Source: Clostridium sp. CAG:138 (lineage in GTDB: Bacteria; Bacillota; Clostridia; Christensenellales; CAG-138). From it: a stretch of 23,773 nucleotides of DNA. Numbering within the stretch: position 1 is the first letter of the stretch; every line of letters begins with the position of its first letter. The stretch is taken from contig FR879703.1 in assembly GCA_000435055.1 (NCBI GenBank), positions 7,673 to 31,445 on the forward strand, written 5' to 3'. The position numbers and the translations under genes are program-made. Below the pieces are notes generated by a model. The model was not told where the DNA came from. It saw only the letters and a program-made list of their open reading frames with translations, and did no database searches. Positions 16,076 through 22,276 of this stretch are shown here, piece by piece.

Positions 16076-16834
16076 ATGAACGAAATAAAAAATACGAAAT
16101 CAGATTTCGAACAAAAAATCGATAATCTCAAGCAGATGCTCCAAAGCAGCAGGCGCGTTGTTTTTCTCGGCGGAGCCGGTGTTTCAACAGAAAGCGGCAT
16201 TTCGGATTTTCGCAGTGAAAACGGAATTTTTAAAGCCATTCAGCAATTCGGTTACCCTCCCGAAGAACTGCTTTCGCATACATTTTTCGTACGCAAGCCC
16301 GATGTTTTCTTCAGATACTATAAAACGCTTCTTCTGACAACTGACGCAAAGCCGAATGCCGCGCATGCTGCACTTGCGAAACTTGAGGCGCAGGGCAAAC
16401 TAACAGCCGTTGTAACTCAAAATATCGACGGGCTGCACCAGCTTGCAGGCAGCAAAAACGTTTATGAGCTTCACGGTTCAATTCATCGCAATCACTGTAT
16501 GCGCTGCAACAGATTTTTTGATGCCGAATATGTAAAAAACCACAGCGGCATTCCGTACTGTCCCTGCGGCGGCATGATAAAACCCGATGTTGTGCTTTAT
16601 GAAGAATCTCTCGATCCCGATGTTCTTGCGGGCGCAGTCGCGCATATATCCCGCGCCGATATGCTTATTGTCGGCGGCACATCGCTCCAAGTCTACCCCG
16701 CCGCCGGACTTATTAATTATTACTCCGGCAATAAACTCGTTTTGATTAACAAAACCATCACTCCGTATGATAACTACGCAAACCTTGTTATCAATGACTC
16801 GATAGGCAAAGTTCTTTCCGCAGCCGTTGAATGA
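16076..16834 (+). CDS. Sir2-family NAD-dependent protein deacylase (sirtuin)
   Basis: A 252-residue sirtuin that removes acyl groups from lysines using NAD. The NAD motif is GAGVSTESGISDFRSENGIF, the catalytic histidine is in ELHGSIHRNH after TQNIDGLHQLAGS, and further NAD contacts are GGTSLQVYPAAGL and LINKTITPYD. The zinc ligands are CMRC and, 22 residues on, CPC followed by GG, so the second pair has one residue fewer than the usual CxxC. That form is common in Clostridia. The frame is open far upstream, but those residues do not look like a sirtuin and overlap the promoter; ATG 16076 gives the family's usual length. The ribosome binding site is weak. It is divergent from the aminotransferase operon. 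Confidence 0.94.
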   Translation: MNEIKNTKSDFEQKIDNLKQMLQSSRRVVFLGGAGVSTESGISDFRSENGIFKAIQQFGYPPEELLSHTFFVRKPDVFFRYYKTLLLTTDAKPNAAHAALAKLEAQGKLTAVVTQNIDGLHQLAGSKNVYELHGSIHRNHCMRCNRFFDAEYVKNHSGIPYCPCGGMIKPDVVLYEESLDPDVLAGAVAHISRADMLIVGGTSLQVYPAAGLINYYSGNKLVLINKTITPYDNYANLVINDSIGKVLSAAVE

Positions 16835-16887
16835 CGATAAATCCCGCGGCAATTCACGGACAGTGAAAAGACCCGCCGCCGCGGTTA

Positions 16888-16942
16888 ATCTGCACCCCAT
16901 TTGTCAGACATGTGATATAATGTTAACAAGTGGGGTGCAGAT
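16888..16942. repeat. 49-bp mini-IS or solo IS ends forming a palindrome
   Basis: 16891-16910 reads TGCACCCCATTTGTCAGACA. The reverse complement of 16922-16939 begins TGCACCCCACTTGTTAACA, nearly the same sequence. The two face each other with about eleven bases between them, and the palindrome extends by ATC/GAT outside to a 12-bp perfect stem. TG...CA ends and 'CCCCAnTTGTnAGACA' resemble IS3-family terminal repeats. It looks like an IS reduced to its two ends, or a MITE-like element. It truncates the toxin remnant that ends at 16946. Confidence 0.6.
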
Positions 16943-16945
16943 CAA

Positions 16946-17204
16946 TCCTATAGGGGCTTTTCCTTTTGCCATTCTGGCAACATTATTGTCAGTCAGATCA
17001 TATAACATTGATTCTGTTTTTTCATGACTTTTCCAATATAATGACTTTTACTTGCGCCAAGCTGAAGACTTATGCGAACACCTGTTATGCCCCAACACAA
17101 ACTCATCCGAGTCTGCATTTGCAGAGACATAGTATGTGTGATAGTCTTCGACCTCAAAGTTATAGACGGTTACGGGGTTTCAAGCAGTTTCATTCGCTCA
17201 GCGC
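16946..17204 (-). pseudogene. remnant of a polymorphic toxin: HINT-domain end plus nuclease-like tip
   Basis: Read on the minus strand, TVYNFEVEDYHTYYVSANA followed by VLGHN is the conserved end of the pretoxin HINT self-cleaving domain that releases Rhs-type toxin tips. RCSHKSSAWRK follows, then an in-frame TAA (17048-17050). The frame then continues with KSLYWKSHEKTESMLYDLTD and NVARMAKGKAPIG. That pattern resembles the region before the LHH motif of HNH-like nuclease tips, but the catalytic LHH part is missing because the 49-bp palindrome cuts in at 16942. Upstream, a frame reading ALSAERMKLLETP fits only if one base is restored near 17173. So it is broken in three ways: a frameshift, a stop and a truncation. 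No separate immunity gene for it was identified. Confidence 0.72.
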
Positions 17205-17579
17205 TTAAAGCTTCAAATTATTATTGAGCTGTATGGGCTTGCACTCCTGCGTTTTCGCAAGAATTTGCTCAGCAATGTTTTGAGGTGCATAAACAGCATA
17301 ACCATAGCTGTAAGCACATGAACCGCCAATGGTTAAATCGTCTCCGTAATATGCAGTGCTGATTGACGGAAAAAGTAAAGAATATCGCGGAGTTTCAGAT
17401 GTTTCGGACATCATATATGCATACAATTCTTTTGACGCATTTTTTGCGCGTATGCATATGACGTCAGCATCTTCTCCGGGGAATGCAAGGTAATCCCAAA
17501 CACTTTCATGCATCACAGGGCAATAATTACCGGCAGAATCTCCGCTTCCGAAGAAAATCACATCATCCGGGTGCAGCAT
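17205..17579 (-). CDS. hypothetical protein, downstream part of a probable split immunity gene
   Basis: A 124-residue product (starts MLHPDDVIFFGSGDSAGNYC, ends ECKPIQLNNNLKL) with no confident family; it is not membrane-bound. It begins two codons after, and in the same frame as, the stop of the preceding 190-residue gene, and there is no good ribosome binding site before its ATG. The two may therefore be a single gene of about 315 residues broken by TAA at 17583-17585. The stretch VIFFGSGDSAGNYC has a faint look of SMI1/KNR4-type immunity proteins, which I would not rely on. Its context, between a toxin tip and a HINT remnant, suggests an immunity role. Confidence 0.5.
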   Translation of the reverse strand: MLHPDDVIFFGSGDSAGNYCPVMHESVWDYLAFPGEDADVICIRAKNASKELYAYMMSETSETPRYSLLFPSISTAYYGDDLTIGGSCAYSYGYAVYAPQNIAEQILAKTQECKPIQLNNNLKL

Positions 17580-17582
17580 TTT

Positions 17583-18155
17583 TTATAATATGTCAAAAAG
17601 CTCCGGTGACATTGCCAAGAGATCGGAACTGCCGATAGGTTTGCTGCATTCCTCAACAATCTTCAAGATTGATTCTTTAAAGTCAATTATGCCCGCATTG
17701 CATGTTATCAGCTCAGGCGGTTCAGCCCTCCTGTATTCGCAGTTGCATGTAAGCAAACTTACTGCGGATAATGTAACAAATGCAAGCCTCAGCTCGCAAA
17801 GCAAGGATTTTGCGTAGCGAACATCGCAGGAGTCGGCTCGTTTGTTTACATCTGCGAACATATCGGTTGCTTTGCAATAAATGCAGCCGAGGCATCTCTG
17901 ATTGAGATTGTTCGCATATCTAAACTCAAGCTCAAAATCAGTGAGGTTGACGGATTTGGGCTCGCCGACAGGACGAAACTCATTGTACAGGACAGTTATT
18001 TCTTTTGGGCGAGAAATATGTTCGCATTCGAAAAAGATAACCGTTTGACTGTCACCGGTCTGCTTTATATCGTACAGATAAATAACTCTGCTGCCTTTTT
18101 TGTAGTAACAGCCTGAATACGTCGTCCTGATAATCGAGTTAAAAAGAACTTTCAT
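17583..18155 (-). CDS. hypothetical protein, candidate immunity protein for the HYH-type tip
   Basis: A 190-residue soluble protein (starts MKVLFNSIIRTTYSGCYY, ends SSDLLAMSPELFDIL) that I do not recognise. It has several cysteines, including CLGCIYC. GGAGAG lies just before ATG 18155. The original toxin-tip frame, if read through its stop, would overlap this start by 17 bp; such a tight toxin-then-immunity overlap is the main reason for the immunity call. Its TAA is followed in the same frame by a further 124 codons (the preceding entry), so the protein may be truncated. Confidence 0.55.
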   Translation of the reverse strand: MKVLFNSIIRTTYSGCYYKKGSRVIYLYDIKQTGDSQTVIFFECEHISRPKEITVLYNEFRPVGEPKSVNLTDFELEFRYANNLNQRCLGCIYCKATDMFADVNKRADSCDVRYAKSLLCELRLAFVTLSAVSLLTCNCEYRRAEPPELITCNAGIIDFKESILKIVEECSKPIGSSDLLAMSPELFDIL

Positions 18156-18195
18156 ATGCTAACTCTCCAAACCACACATGAAAATGCTTATACTT

Positions 18196-18768
18196 TCACG
18201 CAAACTTGTTTTCTGCAGCATGATAGTGCGCATATTCTCCGGAACCGTGCCATTCAAACCGTGGGGTTTCAAGGCTGTAGGATTGAGCCATTAGAAAAGC
18301 ATCTGAATTTTCATATGTATACAATCCCAATGCGGTATTTCTGCTCATTGAAATTGCGTTTCCATCAAACAACAGTTTCGCAGCTTCGGCAGTTGCAAAT
18401 GCCCAAGCTCTTGCTGTTATAAAATCCATCGGACCGGTTACCTTGTAAAATTGATTGTTTCGGTCTATATATGCGCCGTAGTAAACAGCATCATCTTTGG
18501 GATCGTCCTTTTCCTTAGATTTAGGAACAGAAGGTGAACCAACATCGGGTTTTGCTTTTTCAATCGTTAGAATTAACAGCCCGATAAGTCCTAAAGCTCC
18601 CGCTCCTGCACCAAATGTCGACAAATCCCTGTGTTGATAAACAGGCACAGCACTAAAACCGCAGCCATCGCCCATATTCACAGGATTATTCAGACAATAC
18701 GCATACGCGTTATGCCCGAGAACGCCCTGGCCGGTGGAAGAGTACATCTGCATCGTGACGGCAAACAT
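18196..18768 (-). CDS. displaced Rhs core end fused to an HYH-type toxin tip, probably truncated
   Basis: The start contains the Rhs core end STGQGVLGHNAYAYCLNNPV, so this is an Rhs/YD-repeat C-terminus without its core. A glycine-rich hydrophobic segment (GAGAGALGLIGLLILTI) and a Lys/Asp-rich linker follow. Then comes a tip with YYGAYIDRNNQFYKVTG and the ending WHGSGEYAHYHAAENKFA. The HYH motif suggests a metal- or RNA-cleaving toxin, but the family was not identified. After its TGA (18196-18198) the same frame continues with KYKHFHVWFGELAYESSF to TAA at 18139, so the true C-terminus was probably about 19 residues longer. Upstream of the STGQG part the Rhs frame is shifted (DADVL lies in another frame), so there is no proper start. 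Likely a pseudogene. Confidence 0.65.
   Translation of the reverse strand: MFAVTMQMYSSTGQGVLGHNAYAYCLNNPVNMGDGCGFSAVPVYQHRDLSTFGAGAGALGLIGLLILTIEKAKPDVGSPSVPKSKEKDDPKDDAVYYGAYIDRNNQFYKVTGPMDFITARAWAFATAEAAKLLFDGNAISMSRNTALGLYTYENSDAFLMAQSYSLETPRFEWHGSGEYAHYHAAENKFA
18672..18738 (-). repeat. 67-bp Rhs-core direct repeat, copy 1
   Basis: Matches 19767-19833 at 65 of 67 positions. It encodes STGQGVLGHNAYAYCLNNPV and the following NM, the last conserved stretch of the Rhs core. Identity drops sharply on both sides, which marks it as the junction where different tips attach. Confidence 0.92.
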
Positions 18769-18805
18769 CGCGGCAATAATGCTTTAAGTATAGTACATGC
18801 TCAGT

Positions 18806-19246
18806 TTAAACTACAGGACGGTAAAAAGCACTTTCCCCCAAGTGGCCTTCAATGGAACGCCATCTGAGCTTTGAAGCACAAATTAAAGTACCCGTATATT
18901 CGTCTAAATCGGCTTCTGATAAATTATCGCAATCACACCAGTAAATGGTTCCATCCTTCATAATCATTGTCGAACCCAATATTTCGCAGGTGTAGCTTTC
19001 ATCAACGGGGAAAAACTTGACGTATTTCAAACCTTGAAATTCCAGCTCTATCATAGAATCTTTCTCATATTGGCGTTGAATAAGCACCCTTAACACTCGA
19101 AGACTGTTCAACGGATACATTGAAAGATTAACGTCAACATAAGCTCCGCTTACATAGCTCATTTCTTTTATACAGCTGTCGTGAAAAAAGCATACGGCTT
19201 CCATAAACTTCAGCACATCGTCATCGGTACTGATTTCATTCCACAT
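18806..19246 (-). CDS. candidate immunity protein paired with the Asp/His-rich tip
   Basis: A 146-residue acidic soluble protein: MWNEISTDDDVLKFMEAVCF, FHDSCIKEMSYVSGAYVDVN, FPVDESYTCEILGSTMIMKD, YWCDCDNLSEADLDEY. I recognise this only as a family of hypothetical proteins often found after Rhs tips; no biochemical role is known. ATG 19246 is supported by AGAGGG just upstream. A GTG (19268-19270) overlapping the tip's TGA stop is an alternative start, and either way the two genes are tightly linked. The reading frame is intact, unlike most of the toxin parts around it. Confidence 0.65.
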   Translation of the reverse strand: MWNEISTDDDVLKFMEAVCFFHDSCIKEMSYVSGAYVDVNLSMYPLNSLRVLRVLIQRQYEKDSMIELEFQGLKYVKFFPVDESYTCEILGSTMIMKDGTIYWCDCDNLSEADLDEYTGTLICASKLRWRSIEGHLGESAFYRPVV

Positions 19247-19266
19247 AAAATGATCCCTCTCTGAAT

Positions 19267-19941
19267 TCACCCAAGTATCAAAGCCAAACCTTCACCTATA
19301 CCCGCACCCAAAGGACCTAACAAGAAATCGTCAGCAACGCCAATTCCTGTAACGTCGTCAGCTGCGACAACAATGATTACAATTACAGAAACAGTCACTA
19401 ATGCCGCCCCTGCAACGGTTCCCCAACTGAAGGTGTAGGCCGAACCCCTGACTCCATTTTTCCAATCGTGATGATATCCTCCCTTTGAATCGTGGGGATG
19501 TTTATCCGGCCTTCCGTGGTCATTATGGTCGTAATCATGTTCCGGTTTACCATCTGCCCCATAAGTTCTTGAATCACCGTTAGGGGCAGTGTAAGTGCTT
19601 CCTGGCTCTCCGGTGTTGGGTCGCCGATTTGCATCGTGTGAAGATGCCTTCGGCACATTGCTTTGTTTTAATGCACAAAAGACCTTTTTTATTGGTTGAA
19701 CAATGTTATCTTTCACCCAACTCGCAGTGTCTTCTATCCATTTAGGCCAGTTGCCGTCATGGTCGTCCATATTCACCGGATTATTCAGGCAATACGCATA
19801 CGCGTTATGCCCGAGAACGCCCTGGCCGGTGGAGAGGAGGACATCGGCAGAGATGAACCTGCCGACTTCGGGGGTATAGTACCTGCTTTGGAGGTAGTAG
19901 AACCCGGTTTTGGCTGTTTTTTGTACCCGGAGGGAGTTTCC
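19267..19941 (-). pseudogene. Rhs core end with Asp/His-rich toxin tip and membrane tail (orphan C-terminus)
   Basis: The frame opens after a TAG (19942-19944) with no clear start codon. It encodes the Rhs core end GFYYLQSRYYTPEVGRFISA then DVLLSTGQGVLGHNAYAYCL, the exact boundary where the variable tip begins. The tip has HDGNWPKWIEDTASWVKDN, then a hydrophilic RPNTGEPGSTYTAPNGDSRT and EHDYDHNDHGRPDKHPHDSK block rich in Asp and His, then a hydrophobic tail ALVTVSVIVIIVVA followed by ADDVTGIGVADD. The His/Asp block resembles predicted nuclease-type tips (the Bacterial toxin 24 type comes to mind); the tail is common in such proteins. An internal GTG at 19776 could start a short product. It is probably an inert or recombination-donor cassette. 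Confidence 0.68.
19767..19833 (-). repeat. 67-bp Rhs-core direct repeat, copy 2
   Basis: Second copy of the sequence at 18672-18738 in the same orientation, 1,095 bp away, with two mismatches. Recombination between the copies would remove exactly one tip plus its immunity gene. Confidence 0.92.
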
Positions 19942-20001
19942 CTACGGGGTTGTGTTTATTCATACGGTTGCTTGCCGAAATAAGGTGCTTGCGGATATTC
20001 C

Positions 20002-20547
20002 TTAAATCAACTCTTCATTTATGCTTATAATTGAGCATGAAGCGTCATATTGGATGGTGATTAAATACCCATCCTTGGTATAATGCAAGGATTCTTTCGG
20101 TGTATCATTTCTGCCGGTATAAAGAAATAAATACTCACCGTTAGGATCAATCGCTCTTACCGCGTCTAACGATTGACCTTTCGCCAGTCCGTTAAAATCA
20201 GACTTTAACAGCTGCGTTCTATAGGTATTACCAAGAATTTTGTTGCCCGAACTATCAAACAAGAGTACGGCAATACGCTCATCACCAAGATATGATACTC
20301 GGTACACTCCGTTATCTTTCCGCAAGCATTCAATGGGATATTTTGTGTTTAGCTCATTCAACAAACCATTGAACTCGGCGAGTTCCGATAAGTCTGCTTC
20401 ATCATAGGTTTTAGATGCCAAATCAACCAAACTTTTATCCGGCTGGGATATCTCAATGTTCAAATCAGTTCCTCCTGCGGTGCAAGAACAGATTACAAGC
20501 AGCATCATTAAAACAATTGCTGCGAAATAATATTTTGCTGACCTCAT
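20002..20547 (-). CDS. putative lipoprotein, candidate membrane-anchored immunity protein
   Basis: A 181-residue protein with a lipoprotein signal: MRSAKYYFAAIVLMMLLVIC then SCTAGG, the lipid-modified cysteine probably being that of ICSC. The mature part (DLNIEISQPDKSLVDLASKT, later GDERIAVLLFDSSGNKILGN, SLHYTKDGYLITIQYD) matches no family I know. ATG 20547 is supported by GAGGT (20553-20557); a TTG twelve bases upstream is unlikely. It follows the broken DYHF-type tip by about eight bases, the usual toxin-immunity spacing. An outer-surface immunity protein would suit a toxin acting on the cell envelope. Function is inferred from context only. Confidence 0.62.
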   Translation of the reverse strand: MRSAKYYFAAIVLMMLLVICSCTAGGTDLNIEISQPDKSLVDLASKTYDEADLSELAEFNGLLNELNTKYPIECLRKDNGVYRVSYLGDERIAVLLFDSSGNKILGNTYRTQLLKSDFNGLAKGQSLDAVRAIDPNGEYLFLYTGRNDTPKESLHYTKDGYLITIQYDASCSIISINEELI

Positions 20548-20555
20548 AGTACACC

Positions 20556-20931
20556 TCAATTTCCTAATGCATAGTAGATTATTGCGCTGTCATAGTATGG
20601 TACGCCGCATAGAGTCCAAGGAATCGTATCCGGAGTCATTCCTGCATCCCAAAGGACCGACGCCCCGCCATACTACCCATGTTTTTCCGCCCATTGTCCG
20701 GTATCAGTCTGCCGCATAAAATGATAGTCATAATACACCTGACCGGCAGCCAAATTATATTTATATGGTCGGGTGCCTACTCGCAATGCGATCTTAAACT
20801 CATTGTCATACACCTTCGCATCCGGACCGGAAATTTTACGAACAGTATGGCAAATTGCCTCCGCGATAGCGGAACGAATTATCTTTTCCGAGTGTGGACG
20901 CGAGTGAGCCCGAGGTTGACAGCAGTTTGCC
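20556..20931 (-). pseudogene. Rhs core piece joined out of frame to a DYHF-type toxin tip, interrupted by TAG
   Basis: The upstream part (20861-20931), in one frame, reads GKLLSTSGSLASTLGKDNSF then RYRG, which is Rhs core. The tip continues in another frame, with GPDAKVYDNEFKIALRVG then YDYHFMRQTDTGQWAEKHG. An in-frame TAG (20673-20675) interrupts it, after which the same frame runs on as YGGASVLWDAGMTPDTIPWT and YYDSAIIYYALGN to TGA at 20556. The continuation clearly belongs to the same domain. DYHF-x-RQ...W-x-x-K-x-G resembles toxin tips thought to be papain-like peptidases or amidases; I am not certain. The N-terminal catalytic part appears to be deleted. The lipoprotein gene follows at once. 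Confidence 0.65.
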
Positions 20932-20942
20932 TCAACTGTCAA

Positions 20943-20973
20943 ACCTCAACAGCGGCTAAATCGCTGTTGAGGT
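20943..20973. repeat. 12-bp perfect palindrome inserted in the Rhs core remnant
   Basis: ACCTCAACAGCG (20943-20954) and CGCTGTTGAGGT (20962-20973) around a 7-base loop. Next to it, GAGGTTGACAG (20912-20922) can pair with CTGTCAAACCTC (20936-20947), sharing the middle arm. On the minus strand it falls between ...GATVVEY and GKLLSTSG..., replacing the expected SYDAW of the Rhs core, so it appears to be a small insertion of roughly 45 bp. Confidence 0.65.
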
Positions 20974-21067
20974 GAGCATATTCTACAACGGTTGCTCCGG
21001 TTTTGTCAATGAGTTTGACGATATCGCTCTTGGCGTTGCGGAGGTAATAGTTGTTGAACGTTGAGTT
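20974..21067 (-). pseudogene. Rhs/YD-repeat core fragment
   Basis: Directly after the stop of the immunity-like gene at 21068, the same frame reads NSTFNNYYLRNAKSDIVKLI then DKTGATVVEY, a textbook Rhs core sequence. It runs into the palindrome and stops at TGA 20939-20941. Together with 20861-20931 it shows that a piece of Rhs core lies between two immunity genes. No start codon or ribosome binding site is present. Confidence 0.72.
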
Positions 21068-21556
21068 TTAACAGGAATCCACAATTACTTCCCCCCATAT
21101 ATCCTCAAGGGCATAACCATCGATGCGAGCATCATTAAATAATGCGCGACAGGAATCGAACCATTGAGTATTGCCGGTGTTGTCGCTCAAATGAGCTTTT
21201 CCATCATCGGCATATGCGATCCAATAGCTTTTTCCACGAAAGAAAAAATGAATTTCGTTGCCGCATACAATTGCACTATGCAATACAGCTTTGTAAGTTT
21301 TCCAAGAAGAGTCATCGGATTCGGGAATTCCAATGGAATGGATAGCTTCATTCAACAGGACACCATTACCGATATAAACCTGTTCACACAGTTTTTCTAA
21401 TGAATCTCGTCGTTGGGGTAGGGCATCTGTATCAAGCAGACTGTATTGCGTGCAAAACAAGGAGCGACTTCTCTCTATTGAGTAGAACTCGGAGCCGTAC
21501 TCGAACGTTAAAAGATTATGTTTTTTTAAGTACTTTTTGATTTCTTGTATGGTCAT
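21068..21556 (-). CDS. candidate immunity protein paired with the hydrophobic tip end
   Basis: A 162-residue soluble protein: MTIQEIKKYLKKHNLLTFEY, YSLLDTDALPQRRDSLEKLC, VCGNEIHFFFRGKSYWIAYA and WFDSCRALFNDARIDGYALE, ending WGEVIVDSC. I know this pattern only as hypothetical proteins found beside Rhs tips in Clostridia. ATG 21556 lies five bases after the TGA of the preceding tip, so the pair is translationally coupled. TTG or GTG codons upstream are alternatives. The frame is intact. Confidence 0.62.
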   Translation of the reverse strand: MTIQEIKKYLKKHNLLTFEYGSEFYSIERSRSLFCTQYSLLDTDALPQRRDSLEKLCEQVYIGNGVLLNEAIHSIGIPESDDSSWKTYKAVLHSAIVCGNEIHFFFRGKSYWIAYADDGKAHLSDNTGNTQWFDSCRALFNDARIDGYALEDIWGEVIVDSC

Positions 21557-21561
21557 ACTCT

Positions 21562-21786
21562 TCACTTCAGGTACCAAAGGTTGATCTGCCTGCCATGTCT
21601 TTTAAACCTCCAAGTCAGTCCATCACGAATTACATTCGTTCCGGTAAGAATTTCGCCCGCATTGCTTAAAGCACAAGCTCCTATTCCTGAGGCTACAGCA
21701 TATGTGCCAACAGTTCCTACAGTAATGGCGGCACTTACAACTGCACCGGTTGCGCCGATGCTTGCCGTGACGTGCTTTGTACTATA
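21562..21786 (-). pseudogene. 3' end of a hydrophobic toxin tip
   Basis: About 75 codons open directly after the TAG of the gene at 21788. They read STKHVTASIGATGAVVSAAI, TVGTVGTYAVASGIGACALS, NAGEILTGTNVIRDGLTWRF, then KRHGRQINLWYLK. The alanine/glycine/valine-rich run could span a membrane twice. There is no start codon, and the 5' part of the toxin is missing. The same frame is open further upstream, but only as an overlap with the antecedent gene. It is probably the leftover end of a pore-type or membrane-inserting tip. Confidence 0.5.
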
Positions 21787-21787
21787 C

Positions 21788-22042
21788 CTATGCTTTCCTG
21801 TTATAAAAAGCAAGAAAACTAATTGCCTCTTGTATTTCTGCGCCGCATGCGTTTTCTTCATAATTTTCATCTAAGCCGGCACAGGTATACACATCTCCCA
21901 AATAATCCATTATACGTTCACACAACTGACCATCACTGTAAATCTTTGATGCCACAACAGGAAAAGATCTACGAATACTCGCTTCATGGGCACGTTGCAA
22001 ATATTTATTAACAATTTCGATCGTTTTTTCTTCACTCAACAT
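21788..22042 (-). CDS. small hypothetical protein, candidate immunity protein
   Basis: An 84-residue acidic helical protein: MLSEEKTIEIVNKYLQRAHE, SFPVVASKIYSDGQLCERIM, DYLGDVYTCAGLDENYEENA, ending ISFLAFYNRKA. No family was recognised. The ribosome binding site is weak. It starts 28 bp after the stop of the gene broken by the IS, and its own stop abuts the tip remnant at 21786. Size, acidity and position fit an immunity protein, but this is inference. Confidence 0.5.
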   Translation of the reverse strand: MLSEEKTIEIVNKYLQRAHEASIRRSFPVVASKIYSDGQLCERIMDYLGDVYTCAGLDENYEENACGAEIQEAISFLAFYNRKA

Positions 22043-22070
22043 ACATTACATTGTACACACCTAACCTTAA

Positions 22071-22206
22071 TCACTCAACTCTTTTTATTACAACATCACG
22101 ATTGCTGAGCAGCTTATCCAACTCGGAGCAAAAAAGAGCATAATCATCATATGTTTGTTTTCTAATGAAATATCCTTTATCGAAAAAGCCGTTTTCCTCC
22201 GAATAA
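22071..22206 (-). pseudogene. 3' end of a gene cut by the IS3-family insertion
   Basis: The minus-strand frame from the IS border to TGA (22071-22073) encodes YSEENGFFDKGYFIRKQTYD then DYALFCSELDKLLSNRDVVI and KRVE, a plausible protein C-terminus rich in charged residues. The IS left end begins at 22207, exactly where the frame is lost. The rest of the gene should be found to the right of the element. Its position suggests another immunity protein. Confidence 0.55.
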
Positions 22207-22246
22207 TGATATAATCCCCATAGAGTAGACACTTGAAAAAACAAAA
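22207..22246 (+). repeat. left terminal inverted repeat of the IS, with a -10 box
   Basis: It starts TGATATAATCCCC and contains AGAGTAGACA. A perfect TATAAT occupies 22210-22215, three bases inside the end, reading toward orfA; no -35 is present in the flanking DNA at the right distance. Confidence 0.85.
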
Positions 22247-22269
22247 GAATTCAAGGCTACACCATGGGG
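22216..22269 (+). promoter_or_regulatory. leader hairpin able to hide the orfA ribosome binding site
   Basis: CCCCAT (22216-22221) pairs with ATGGGG (22264-22269), GTAG (22225-22228) with CTAC (22257-22260), and TTGAA (22233-22237) with TTCAA (22250-22254): 15 pairs in three blocks. The 3' arm covers the GGGGG (22266-22270) that precedes ATG 22277. A transcript started from the left-end TATAAT would begin near 22222 and lack the CCCCAT arm. Confidence 0.6.
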
Positions 22270-22276
22270 GTTATTT

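Noticed and set aside
18672..19833. CRISPR or tandem-repeat array
   Set aside because: There are only two copies of a coding repeat more than 1 kb apart; they are Rhs core sequence, not CRISPR repeats.
17048..20675. Stop-codon reassignment as an explanation for the interrupted frames
   Set aside because: All three stop codons interrupt frames here, while the housekeeping genes use them as normal stops; decay is simpler.
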